DNA of 64,000 nt from Deltaproteobacteria bacterium (GTDB taxonomy: Bacteria; Myxococcota_A; Polyangia; Polyangiales; Polyangiaceae). Shown here piece by piece: positions 27,601 to 34,554 of this stretch (position 1 is its first letter; each line of letters starts with the position of its first letter). The translations under genes were made by a program, and so were the position numbers. The DNA lies in contig JACRCQ010000067.1 of assembly GCA_016218915.1 (NCBI GenBank), positions 62,001 through 126,000 of the forward strand. The letters run 5' to 3'. The notes beneath the pieces were generated by a model. The model was given only the letters and a program-made list of their open reading frames with translations, did no database searches and was not told the origin of the DNA.

Positions 27601-27813
27601 GACAGCGCGCTCGATCGGCTCGGTGATCGACTTCTCGATGTCCCCCGGTCCTGCCCCTGTATAGAACGTCGCCACACGGACGACCGGAATGCTGATGTCC
27701 GGAAAGAGGTCCACGCTCAGCTTCGTGAATGACACGTAGCCGAGGACGCAGATCATCAGCGACATCATCAGGATGAAGACGGGGTTGCGCAGCGCAAGAC
27801 GCGTCAGCCACAT
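24604..27813 (-). CDS. RND (HAE1/AcrB-type) multidrug efflux pump
   Basis: A 1069-residue inner-membrane proton antiporter that exports hydrophobic compounds through a tripartite channel. Length and 12-helix layout are typical. It opens with LALRNPVFILMMSLMICVLG. TM4 carries the proton-relay Asp pair in GVGRLVDDSIVELENI. The TM10 Lys of AcrB is replaced (GIVVSNGVLLIDFANQ), as in many HAE1 members outside the AcrB group. GSGSETN-type and FFTLFLVPALYTVLERF C-terminal signatures are present. It starts 3 bp after the adaptor stop and overlaps the TolC gene. Substrates cannot be read from the sequence. Confidence 0.95.
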   Translation of the reverse strand: MWLTRLALRNPVFILMMSLMICVLGYVSFTKLSVDLFPDISIPVVRVATFYTGAGPGDIEKSITEPIERAVSATPGVDRVESTSKQGASVISVWFNYGVNLDNAQFEVAQRVSQIVNTLPPGIQQPFNIKFDITNIPVASLAVSSDALDERQLYDLAYNTIEPQIERIQGVASANVSGGQTRQIQVKVNPDALRARNMAILDVVSAVRSTNLLLPSGNLKTGDRDYNVFSNTQVDDPKLLNDVILRAATATSTQPVRLSDVAVVEDGTADQSEIVRINGQRGVMLRVLKQPGANTIAVVDSLRKSLPTLRGIPSNVHLDISFDQSLYIRAAVSSLEHESLFGGLLAVAVILLFLANLRATGIISVAIPLSIIATFVLLFFAGQTLNVFTLGGLALGVGRLVDDSIVELENIHRHFEIEPDRSKAVLAAAQEVAAPIFVSTVTTIVVFFPVLFLVGVQQKLFLPLAMTIAFALIMSFLVSRTVTPLMCLYMLKSAVGHQKKGIEKWITTALTGLDNAYARALAVVLRHRAVTIIGILALFAASLTLGKKLATEFFPESDESQFSISFRTPLGTRVERTEQVAARMEDIIKRTLTLPGKNGPEPIYSVLYSSSGLPQGRGGLFGGNTGPHAGVVSVNLLPRARRPISDIEAAERVRKEIKDAFPGTQVFFYTGGIVKRILNMGSSAPIDLEILGYDLQEGAALAKELAARLNKLLDDDGKPLLTDVQISREEDYPQFDVSVDRQKAGVLGLNETQIAQSVLATMVGNTQFAPVQFTDPRTGNEYYINVRVDDKFRSRVSDLGDVLLRSPGGSIVTLDTVAKVVRSSGPVLVSRKYLQRIIDVTANVAPGKDLGRATAGVQKVIDDTKIPEGFTVGVGGQSAAQKEAFSGLLFAVLMALGLVYMVLASQFRSLLDPLVIMFSVPLGITGVFVMLYLTGTSLSVNSFMGIIMMVGIVVSNGVLLIDFANQLRARGMGLHEATVEAGRTRLRPILMTTIATLVGLAPMALGMGEGSETNLPLARAVIGGLTVSTFFTLFLVPALYTVLERFSKRKHFHGEGDLGGPSEGQVDHA

Positions 27814-27816
27814 GCT

Positions 27817-28983
27817 TCAGTCCGCTACCTTGTCCGGAGCCTTGCCTTGTCCTGAGCTCGCCCCGGCCGCTGTCTTCGCTCCCGAGTAGGGGTCCACGTC
27901 CCTCGCCACCCGAACCGTGGTCCCGTCCGACAACCCCTCCGCCCCGGCCATCACGACCTCCTCGCCGGCCTGGAGCCCGGAGACCACCTCCACCCAGGTG
28001 CCGCCGTCGTAGCCGATCTCGATCGGTCGCCGCTGCACCTTGTTGTCCGCGAGCAGCACGAACACGTATTTCTTCTTCTTGCTGATCTGCATGGCGTTGA
28101 CCGCCAGCACCACCGCGTTCGGATGCGTCTCGAGCAGGATCGCTCCCCGCCCGTACATCCCAGGTCGAAGCTCTCCCTGCTCGTTGGGAAGGTGCACCTC
28201 GGCCTCCAGCATGCGGTTGGCTGGATCGAACCCGGGCGCCAGCCGCACCACCTTGCCCGAGAAGGACCTGCCCGGCAGCGCGTCCAGCTCGACCCGCGCG
28301 TCCTTGCCAATCGCCAGCCCGCGGGCATCCACCTCATTCACGGCCACGAACACACGGAGCACGTCGATGCGCGCCACGGTCACGATCGCCCCTCCCCCAG
28401 GAGGTCCGACCAGCGACCCAGGATCCAGACGACGCACCGTCACCACGCCGTCCATCGGGGATTGGATGCGCGTCTCACCGAGCCGCACGCCCAACGCTCC
28501 GATCTGAGCCTGGGCAGCCGCGGCTGCGGCCTCTGCGGTGGCCAGCGACGCAGCCGACTGCTGAAGCTGCTGCTGCGACACGACGCCATTGGGAGCGAGA
28601 GCTTGCGCGCGTTCGTAGTTCGCCTTGGCGAGCTCCTTGGACGCTTGCGCCTGGGCCAGCACACCACGGGCTGCTGTGAGCTGATCCGGCAGGTCGCTCG
28701 GACGTACCAGCGCGACGGTCTGCCCACGCTTGACCTTGTCGCCGCGATCCACCAGGACCGCATCGAGGTAGCCCAGGGCCTTGGACCCGACGTCAGCCTG
28801 CGCGAGGGGACGCAGATCCACGGGCGCATGCACTTCGACTGCGACGTCGCGCGCCTGCACCTTGGCCACGGAGACCATCGGAGGCGGACGCGTACGCGTG
28901 CCCTTCTCGCCCCCCTTGGAGCAAGACAGCGCTGCTAGACACAGCAAGCAGAACAGCAGGTGTACCCACCTGACACGATGCAT
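27817..28983 (-). CDS. RND efflux periplasmic adaptor (membrane fusion protein), lipoprotein
   Basis: A 388-residue adaptor joining the RND pump to TolC. ATG 28983 gives a lipoprotein signal (CLLCLAALSC); a GTG start four codons upstream is less likely. The lipoyl/barrel-sandwich halves are PLAQADVGSKALGYLDAVLVDRGD and TRIQSPMDGVVTVRRLDPG. The helical hairpin between them has Ala/Gln-rich heptads. The beta-barrel segment is VFVAVNEVDARGLAIGKDARVEL. First gene of the adaptor-pump-channel operon; 84 bp separates it from the small lipoprotein gene upstream. Confidence 0.93.
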   Translation of the reverse strand: MHRVRWVHLLFCLLCLAALSCSKGGEKGTRTRPPPMVSVAKVQARDVAVEVHAPVDLRPLAQADVGSKALGYLDAVLVDRGDKVKRGQTVALVRPSDLPDQLTAARGVLAQAQASKELAKANYERAQALAPNGVVSQQQLQQSAASLATAEAAAAAAQAQIGALGVRLGETRIQSPMDGVVTVRRLDPGSLVGPPGGGAIVTVARIDVLRVFVAVNEVDARGLAIGKDARVELDALPGRSFSGKVVRLAPGFDPANRMLEAEVHLPNEQGELRPGMYGRGAILLETHPNAVVLAVNAMQISKKKKYVFVLLADNKVQRRPIEIGYDGGTWVEVVSGLQAGEEVVMAGAEGLSDGTTVRVARDVDPYSGAKTAAGASSGQGKAPDKVAD

Positions 28984-29067
28984 CGGCACGTCCACGGTGT
29001 ATGCCTTCGCGCCGGAGCGTGCAAGTTGGACGTTCGCGGCGAGGATTCGAGCAAAGAGCGCTTCATT

Positions 29068-29433
29068 CTACCGGTCCGTGCGCGGCTGAGACTCGGGCGT
29101 TTGTCGCACCCACACGATTGCCGTGCCGAGCACCGTGGTTTCGTACGATCCCCAGTCGCCGCGCACGTCGACCAGTGCATCTGCGCCGATTCGCGCGGCC
29201 TGCTGCTGCAGGGCCGCCACCGCATCCGGAAATGACTCATTGCTGCGTGCCTGCAGCAACGCGAGCTCGAAGAAAGGCGACGAAGGCGGCTGCGTGCCAC
29301 GCATGTACACTTTCGGCAACGTGCCCGGCTGCGTTGCCATGCTCGTCAGCCGGAACTCGTAGAGATCCGTAGTTCCTGCGCACCCCGTCAGCATCAAGGC
29401 CCCGATCAGCGCCGCCGACATCCATGCTCTCAT
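29068..29433 (-). CDS. Small lipoprotein, unknown function
   Basis: A 121-residue predicted lipoprotein. The start ATG 29433 overlaps the stop of the upstream lipoprotein gene (ATGA) and begins MRAWMSAALIGALMLTGC. The mature part has ALLQARSNESFPDAVAALQQQAARIGADALVDVRG, which resembles the YbjQ/heavy-metal-binding type of segment (residues that turn into a strand after GADALVDV). No firm family. It shares this GA/GAT-H/DAL-V pattern with the gene upstream (LGATHLVIDDL), so the two may be distant paralogues. Confidence 0.6.
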   Translation of the reverse strand: MRAWMSAALIGALMLTGCAGTTDLYEFRLTSMATQPGTLPKVYMRGTQPPSSPFFELALLQARSNESFPDAVAALQQQAARIGADALVDVRGDWGSYETTVLGTAIVWVRQTPESQPRTDR

Positions 29434-29864
29434 GGCTTCGTAGCCCCCGGGCCGAATCCCCGTCCGCGAGCCACCAGCGTGGCAACCTCGTGGGACGCAG
29501 GAGATGCGTCCGTGCACCACCCGAATCCGCAGCGGTAGCTGTACGTGGTGAGGCTCGTGTACCAGTGGTACTCCATGTGGAGATCGTCGATCACCAGGTG
29601 CGTCGCACCCAGACGCTGCGCCTGGTGGATCAGCTCAGGAATCACCTGATCCACGGTGGCTTCGTTGCCCACGCCTCGCGCACTCACGAGGCCCAGCATG
29701 GCGAGCTCGCTCGGCGCAGGAGTAACCGTGTGAACGTAGACCGCTTCTTTCGTGGGTGAGAATCCGCGCCGGGTCAGAGGCGCCGCTGAACCGCTCACCG
29801 TCTCGCAAGCGCACACCGCGGCCGCAACCAACGAGAGCAAGGCAAGGATGGCCCAATTCCTCAC
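29430..29864 (-). CDS. Small lipoprotein, unknown function
   Basis: A 144-residue predicted lipoprotein (signal MRNWAILALLSLVAAAVCAC). The mature part has VYVHTVTPAPSELAMLGLVSA and ELIHQAQRLGATHLVIDDLH, then an aromatic Cys-containing segment (YSYRCGFGWCTDAS). The layout is like small envelope lipoproteins of the heavy-metal-binding/YbjQ type. It is translationally coupled to the next small lipoprotein and lies upstream of the RND operon on the same strand, so it may belong to the same transcription unit. Confidence 0.62.
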   Translation of the reverse strand: MRNWAILALLSLVAAAVCACETVSGSAAPLTRRGFSPTKEAVYVHTVTPAPSELAMLGLVSARGVGNEATVDQVIPELIHQAQRLGATHLVIDDLHMEYHWYTSLTTYSYRCGFGWCTDASPASHEVATLVARGRGFGPGATKP

Positions 29865-29951
29865 GACATGATCGTGGCGAGATCAGCGCGATATGCAAGA
29901 GCCTCGTGGCTTTTTTGCCGCGTGCCTCCGAGCGCGGTAGCTTGCTCGACC

Positions 29952-31529
29952 ATGCCGCGCCTTCCAGGGCCGCTCCTGCTCGCTGCCGTCCTTCCGGCAT
30001 GCACCGGCTCGGCCCTGCCCGAGGCAACCACGGATGCGGGCGGTCTGCCCCTGCCCTCCGCAACCGCAGAAGCCGGAGCGAGCGCTGCCTGCCCGGACGC
30101 GAGCCCCACGGCAGCGGACGCTCCGATCGAGACGCAGGCGCGCATCTACTCCAAGCGCAGGCATGTCTGGATCCAGCCCACCCCGTCCGCACGCGGGCCT
30201 TGGATAGGCTTTCTGGGGCTCGGCGATGCGGTTGCAATCCGCGAGCCCAAACCGGTGCGGGGAGACGGATGCGCGGCGTTCTACGCGATCGAGCCGCGCG
30301 GTTGGGTGTGCCTCGACGCGCGCACCACGCTCGATCCAGCGGACCCGGAGTATGCGGCGATCCTGAAGCTCGCGCCGCTCAAAGACACAGCATGGCCGCT
30401 CGAGTACGGAGAGTCGCGCGAAACGCCGAGGTATTGGACCGTCCCTTCGCGCGCGCAGCAACGGGCGCGCGAGTGGAGGCTCGACGATCACCTAGCGAGC
30501 GTGGCTCGTATGCGCGCGGGCGAGCTCGATGCAGAGCAGACCCCGCGGATGCTGCGCGGGGTGGACACGACCGAAGCGGGAGTCGGGCTGGACGACGCTT
30601 GGGCTCGCGCGCCGGTGGTCCACGAGTACAGGACCAACATCAGAGCCGGGTCCACGATTTCGTGGGCGAACGCATTCGACGCCGAAGGGCGAACCTGGCT
30701 GATCACCGCGGATCTCGCGCTGGTTCCCAAAGACAAGGTGGCCCCTTTCCCGCACGTGGACTTCCAGGGAGTTGCGCTCGACGAGCGTGCGAAGCTTCCC
30801 TTGGCCTACACGCGATTCCGTTCGAGGACAGCGTATGAGCGGTCCGCTCAAGACGCGTTCAGCCCTGCAAGCGAGCCATGGCCAAGACTCGCGCGGTTCG
30901 GGCTGACCGGTGAGCAAGCTCCGTTCGGTGCAAGAACGCTGCTGCAGACCTCGGATCGCGGACGCTGGATCGATCGAAAGGATGCGACGATCTTGCGCCC
31001 TTCGTCGTTCACGCCCTGGGGCGAGCCGGTCGAAGGAGCGGACGGGACCGGACCACGGGTTGTGCATCGACCGCCACCACCAGCGTCGAGCCGGGGGACC
31101 TGGGTCGAGGTCAGCGTGCACGGCGGGTGGATGATCGCCTACGAGCGTACGCGTCCTGTGTTTGCGACGCTGGTCTCCCCTGGAAGGGGCAGGACGATCC
31201 GGGGAGGCGAAGACGAGGAGGTCGAGTCGGCGACGCCGCCTGGAGTGTTCAATATTCAAGGAAAATATCGGACTTCGACCATGGCGGTGACCGAGATCGT
31301 GCACTTTGACGTGACGTTTGCGATGCCATTCTCCGGAACGATCGCCCTGCATTCGGCCTACTGGCACAACCGGTGGGGAGAGAAGGCGTCCATGGGTTGC
31401 GTGAACCTGTCACCGATCGACGCCTTTTGGCTGTTTCGCTGGGCAGAACCTGAGCTCCCGGCGGGCTGGCATGGGGTGAGCGTCAACGACGGGTCCGGCT
31501 ACGCAACCATGGTTGTGGTTCACGGCTGA
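29952..31529 (+). CDS. L,D-transpeptidase (YkuD) lipoprotein, copy 1
   Basis: A 525-residue lipoprotein that probably cross-links or modifies peptidoglycan, or attaches proteins to it. ATG 29952 starts a lipobox signal (LLLAAVLPAC). The C-terminal YkuD domain has His467 and catalytic Cys483 in HSAYWHNRWG then SMGCVNLSPIDA, the expected H-x16-C arrangement. The N-terminal 300 residues contain SH3-like segments (IYSKRRHVWIQP, then GWVCLDAR). It is a paralogue of the gene at 32674 over most of its length. It diverges from the small lipoprotein gene at 29864. Confidence 0.9.
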   Translation: MPRLPGPLLLAAVLPACTGSALPEATTDAGGLPLPSATAEAGASAACPDASPTAADAPIETQARIYSKRRHVWIQPTPSARGPWIGFLGLGDAVAIREPKPVRGDGCAAFYAIEPRGWVCLDARTTLDPADPEYAAILKLAPLKDTAWPLEYGESRETPRYWTVPSRAQQRAREWRLDDHLASVARMRAGELDAEQTPRMLRGVDTTEAGVGLDDAWARAPVVHEYRTNIRAGSTISWANAFDAEGRTWLITADLALVPKDKVAPFPHVDFQGVALDERAKLPLAYTRFRSRTAYERSAQDAFSPASEPWPRLARFGLTGEQAPFGARTLLQTSDRGRWIDRKDATILRPSSFTPWGEPVEGADGTGPRVVHRPPPPASSRGTWVEVSVHGGWMIAYERTRPVFATLVSPGRGRTIRGGEDEEVESATPPGVFNIQGKYRTSTMAVTEIVHFDVTFAMPFSGTIALHSAYWHNRWGEKASMGCVNLSPIDAFWLFRWAEPELPAGWHGVSVNDGSGYATMVVVHG

Positions 31530-31616
31530 ACGTGTTGCGGAGTGTTGCTGGTGACCCTTCCACCGCGCTGCGGCGCTATGCTAAGACGCAGCGCGTCTAG
31601 CTTGAGGAGGTCCACC

Positions 31617-31994
31617 ATGCTTCGTACCCGCGTACTTTCGCTCGCCGCCATCGGCCTGATCACCCTGTTTTACGGATGCAGCAGCAGCGACAGCGGCACC
31701 ACGCCAGCCGAGCAGCCCGCCGAAGACGCGGCGCAGGAGCAGGCCGAGGGGCCGGACGCGGCCGAGGAAGCGGCTGTGGAAGCCGCCGCGGAGGCTGGGG
31801 AGGACGCGCTGATCGAAGCAGCGGTCGAGGCCTCGGAAGCTGCGGTCAAAAAGTGCCCCAACGAGGTCGACCTGACAAAGTACGCGCCTTGCGACTGCTA
31901 CGGGACGTACGTCGAGGATCCGAAGACCGCCATGCCTAGCTGCACGAAGACGGTGAAGTGCTGCCCTGCCGAGGGCGGCCTAAAGTGTGAGTAG
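31617..31994 (+). CDS. Small Ala/Glu-rich lipoprotein with Cys-rich C-terminus
   Basis: A 125-residue predicted lipoprotein. ATG 31617 has AGGAGGT 6 bp upstream and begins a signal ending TLFYGC. Residues 25-75 are almost only Ala, Glu and Asp (a probable surface-exposed helix or linker). The last 50 residues carry six Cys (KKCPNEVDL, CDCYGTY, SCTKTVKCCP, LKCE) and look like a small disulfide-bonded knot. No family recognised. It lies 87 bp after the L,D-transpeptidase gene. Confidence 0.7.
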   Translation: MLRTRVLSLAAIGLITLFYGCSSSDSGTTPAEQPAEDAAQEQAEGPDAAEEAAVEAAAEAGEDALIEAAVEASEAAVKKCPNEVDLTKYAPCDCYGTYVEDPKTAMPSCTKTVKCCPAEGGLKCE

Positions 31995-31998
31995 CAGG

Positions 31999-32186
31999 AA
32001 GGCTACAGGCCACAGGCTGCAGGCTACAGGCTGCCGGAAGCGGTCGCCTGTTGTTCCTTCCTTGTGCCTTGCCTGGCAACGAGTGCTGCAGCTGCACGCC
32101 GATGCCTGAAGCCTGGAGTCTGAAGCCTCTCGCCACGTGCTCCGGCTGCACGCTGAAGCCTGCAGCCTGGAGTCTGGAGCCTCTGC
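31999..32186. repeat. Degenerate direct and inverted repeat block between convergent genes
   Basis: The gap between two convergent lipoprotein genes is filled with short repeats. At 31999-32036, AGGCTACAGGC-type units occur four times. From 32083 a degenerate 54-bp unit (GTGCT...GCTGCACGC...TGAAGCCTG...GAGCCTCT) occurs twice. The second block contains AGCCTGCAGCCTG, the reverse complement of the first block's CAGGCTGCAGGCT, so a long imperfect stem could form in RNA. It may act as a bidirectional terminator or be a dispersed genomic repeat. Confidence 0.7.
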
Positions 32187-32549
32187 TCACCCCGAGCAGG
32201 TGACGAACGCCACGCCCTTGCGGTCCTCGCACTTGCAGCGGGGATCGCGCTGCAGGGTCGTGCGCATGCAGTCGCAGGTGGGGTTCTTGGGACACGAGGG
32301 ATGGGACGCGCAGCCGGTCACACCCTTGTTCGATTCGCAGTAGAACCCGGTTGGGCAGATCCCATCGCCACAGGCAAAACAGGTGCCGTCATCGCACGAC
32401 GGCAGTTGCGGTTCAGATGGCCCGGAGGACCCGTTCTGCGACTTGGGCCCGTTGGCCTTGGAGGTGGTCGTCTGCTGTCCACCGCACCCGAGGCACGCGA
32501 GCATGATCGCAGCGAGTAGCAGTTGGGAGGATCGCACGGCCGGGTTCAT
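32187..32549 (-). CDS. Small Cys-rich lipoprotein
   Basis: A 120-residue predicted lipoprotein. The ATG at 32549 is chosen for its signal (LLLAAIMLACLGC). After a Ser/Gly/Thr/Pro linker the last 75 residues hold about twelve Cys (CDDGTCFACGDGICPTGFYC, then TCDCMRTTL, CKCEDRKG), the pattern of a disulfide-rich secreted module. No catalytic motif. It diverges from the second L,D-transpeptidase gene across 124 bp. Confidence 0.7.
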   Translation of the reverse strand: MNPAVRSSQLLLAAIMLACLGCGGQQTTTSKANGPKSQNGSSGPSEPQLPSCDDGTCFACGDGICPTGFYCESNKGVTGCASHPSCPKNPTCDCMRTTLQRDPRCKCEDRKGVAFVTCSG

Positions 32550-32673
32550 ATCATGGAACAAGGTGCGGAGGGATCGGCGATGAGCCGGCGGGGATCGGTC
32601 AGGCCCGCGCGGGCGGCTCGTGATCCTCAAAATTGGCCCACCCTGCACGAATCTGGGATCGTCGGGCCGCCCC

Positions 32674-34287
32674 ATGAACGCACTACGCATTGCCTTGTTG
32701 AGTTTCGCGCCGGGACTGATGCTTGCAGCCGCAGGTGCGTGCAGCAGCGTTCATGACCAGACGCAGCTGCCCGCGCTTGCCGCCACAGCGTCTGCGGGTC
32801 CGGATGGACCGCCGATCCCGGACGTGCCCATGCCTGCGGCCAATGGTCCGAAGCTCGTTTCGACCGCGCTGACCACACCCATCTACGAGCGTCCTGACAC
32901 GGGCTCGAAGAAGATCGGCTACCTTCGCGTAGGCGGGGCGGTTCCGCGGGCCAAGGAGCCCTATTCGCGCGAAGGTTGCCCGGACGGATGGTACCCGATT
33001 CGTCCGACCGGCTTTGTGTGCGTGGGGCCCAACGCATCGCTGGATCTGAATCATCCGCTCGCACGCGCTTTCGGCAAGCGGCCGGATCTGACCAAGGCGC
33101 TTCCCTACCGCTACGCCTTCGTGCGCGCCATCGCTCCCAACTACCTACGCGTGCCCAAGAAGGCTGAGCAGCATCAGTACGAGTTCAAGCTCGACATCCA
33201 CCTCCGCTCCTATCGCAAGCTGGCCAAGACGTGGAACGAGTACGGCGTGGGCTCCAACGACGTGCCGCTCGACAAGAACGGCGTGGCGACCGGGCCTGCA
33301 CCAGCGCAGCCGCCGGAGCTGTCGGAGAATCTGCTCTACGGCGGCGACGGCAACGACACGGTGCCGTGGTATCTCGACGGAGAGCGGAAGATCCCGCATC
33401 TGGCAGCCTACAAGGCCCCCGGATACGCTGTGATCGCAGGGCGCGTCGCGCGCCACACGGGGCTGGCGCTCATTCACTCCTTCCTGCCTGGACCCGAGGC
33501 TGACGAGCGCAGGATGGCAGTGACCACTGACGGGCGTCTGGTTCCTGCCAGCAAGCTCAAGCCGAATGTGGGCTCGACCTGGCACGGCGTCCCGCTCGGC
33601 GGCGCAGAGGGCTACGCCCTGCCGCTCGCGTTCGTCACCGAGCGCGCAGGCGCGCCGACCCACACGATCGATGGCGTGGTGCCCACCAAGACGGGCAGCA
33701 TCCCGTGGCGCACCACCCTCGCGCTGACCGGCAACTCGAAGATGCTCTTCAAGACCCGCTTCGTGGAGCTCAAGGATGGAACCTGGGTTCGGTCCGACGA
33801 TCTCGCCACAGCGGCGCGTCCGACCTCCCTGCCTGCCTTTGCCAAGGGCAACCAGAAGTGGATCGACCTTAGCATCGTGAGCCAGACGATCGTGGCCTAC
33901 GAGGGAGAGCGTCCGGTGTACGTGACGATGGTCTCCTCGGGCCGCGACGGGCTCAACGATCCGAAGACCACGAAGTCTACGGTGCGAGGGACGTTCAAGG
34001 TGCGTGAGAAGCACGTGACCACGACCATGGACGCCAACGAAGTGGACAACAAATTCGAGCTTCGCGACGTACCGTGGGTGCAGTACTTCGAGGCCGGCTA
34101 TGCGCTTCACGCGGCGTACTGGCACGACGACTTCGGCAAGCCCCGGAGCCACGGCTGCGTGAACCTGTCACCGATCGATGCCCACTGGTTCTTCCTGTGG
34201 AGCACGCCTTCGCTTCCCACGGACTGGCACGCTGTGTACGGCAGCCAGAAGACCGGCGAAGGGACGATCGTCTACATCCACCCGTAG
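32674..34287 (+). CDS. L,D-transpeptidase (YkuD) lipoprotein, copy 2
   Basis: A 537-residue lipoprotein. ATG 32674 starts MNALRIALLSFAPG with a lipobox at AAGAC; an open frame 18 codons longer overlaps the divergent promoter region. The YkuD domain has His479 and Cys495 (HAAYWHDDFG, then RSHGCVNLSPIDAHWFFLW). An SH3-like segment lies near residues 65-120 (IYERPDTGSKKIGYLRVGG, GWYPIRPTGFVCVG). It shares the VNLSPIDAxWxFxW ending with copy 1. Presumed role: peptidoglycan remodelling in the periplasm. It converges on the next gene with 3 bp between stops. Confidence 0.9.
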   Translation: MNALRIALLSFAPGLMLAAAGACSSVHDQTQLPALAATASAGPDGPPIPDVPMPAANGPKLVSTALTTPIYERPDTGSKKIGYLRVGGAVPRAKEPYSREGCPDGWYPIRPTGFVCVGPNASLDLNHPLARAFGKRPDLTKALPYRYAFVRAIAPNYLRVPKKAEQHQYEFKLDIHLRSYRKLAKTWNEYGVGSNDVPLDKNGVATGPAPAQPPELSENLLYGGDGNDTVPWYLDGERKIPHLAAYKAPGYAVIAGRVARHTGLALIHSFLPGPEADERRMAVTTDGRLVPASKLKPNVGSTWHGVPLGGAEGYALPLAFVTERAGAPTHTIDGVVPTKTGSIPWRTTLALTGNSKMLFKTRFVELKDGTWVRSDDLATAARPTSLPAFAKGNQKWIDLSIVSQTIVAYEGERPVYVTMVSSGRDGLNDPKTTKSTVRGTFKVREKHVTTTMDANEVDNKFELRDVPWVQYFEAGYALHAAYWHDDFGKPRSHGCVNLSPIDAHWFFLWSTPSLPTDWHAVYGSQKTGEGTIVYIHP

Positions 34288-34290
34288 GGA

Positions 34291-34503
34291 CTACTTCCCT
34301 TCCCTGGACCTCTCCGCCTCTTCTGCCACCCTTTCGGCCAGGTGCTCGTCCTCGAGCGTCGGCTCTTCGGGTATCGGCATGTCCACGAGCGTCGGCTCAT
34401 CCGGGCTCGGCGGCACGATCCCCTCGCCGGGCTTGGACTGGGGCGCCCGCGTGGAGGCGATCGCCTGCGGACAGGACGGCATCGTGGGTGGCTGCTTCGG
34501 CAT
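34291..34503 (-). CDS. Small acidic hypothetical protein
   Basis: A 70-residue open frame from ATG 34503, Pro/Glu-rich with a repeated motif (PPSPDEPTLVDMPIPEEPTLEDE). No signal peptide and no known family. It fits exactly between the L,D-transpeptidase stop and the sigma-54 regulator gene, which supports it weakly. Composition alone could also give such a frame by chance. Confidence 0.45.
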   Translation of the reverse strand: MPKQPPTMPSCPQAIASTRAPQSKPGEGIVPPSPDEPTLVDMPIPEEPTLEDEHLAERVAEEAERSREGK

Positions 34504-34554
34504 CACAGCTCATTGTAGGCCAATGCGCGCGAAACGGAAGCGATCTCCGCGGCG

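Noticed and set aside
24610..27732. 1040-codon open frame antisense to the RND pump gene
   Set aside because: No signal, domain or start signal; it mirrors the GC-biased third positions of the pump gene. Many similar long antisense frames (for example 5933-8341 and 9040-11529) were rejected for the same reason.
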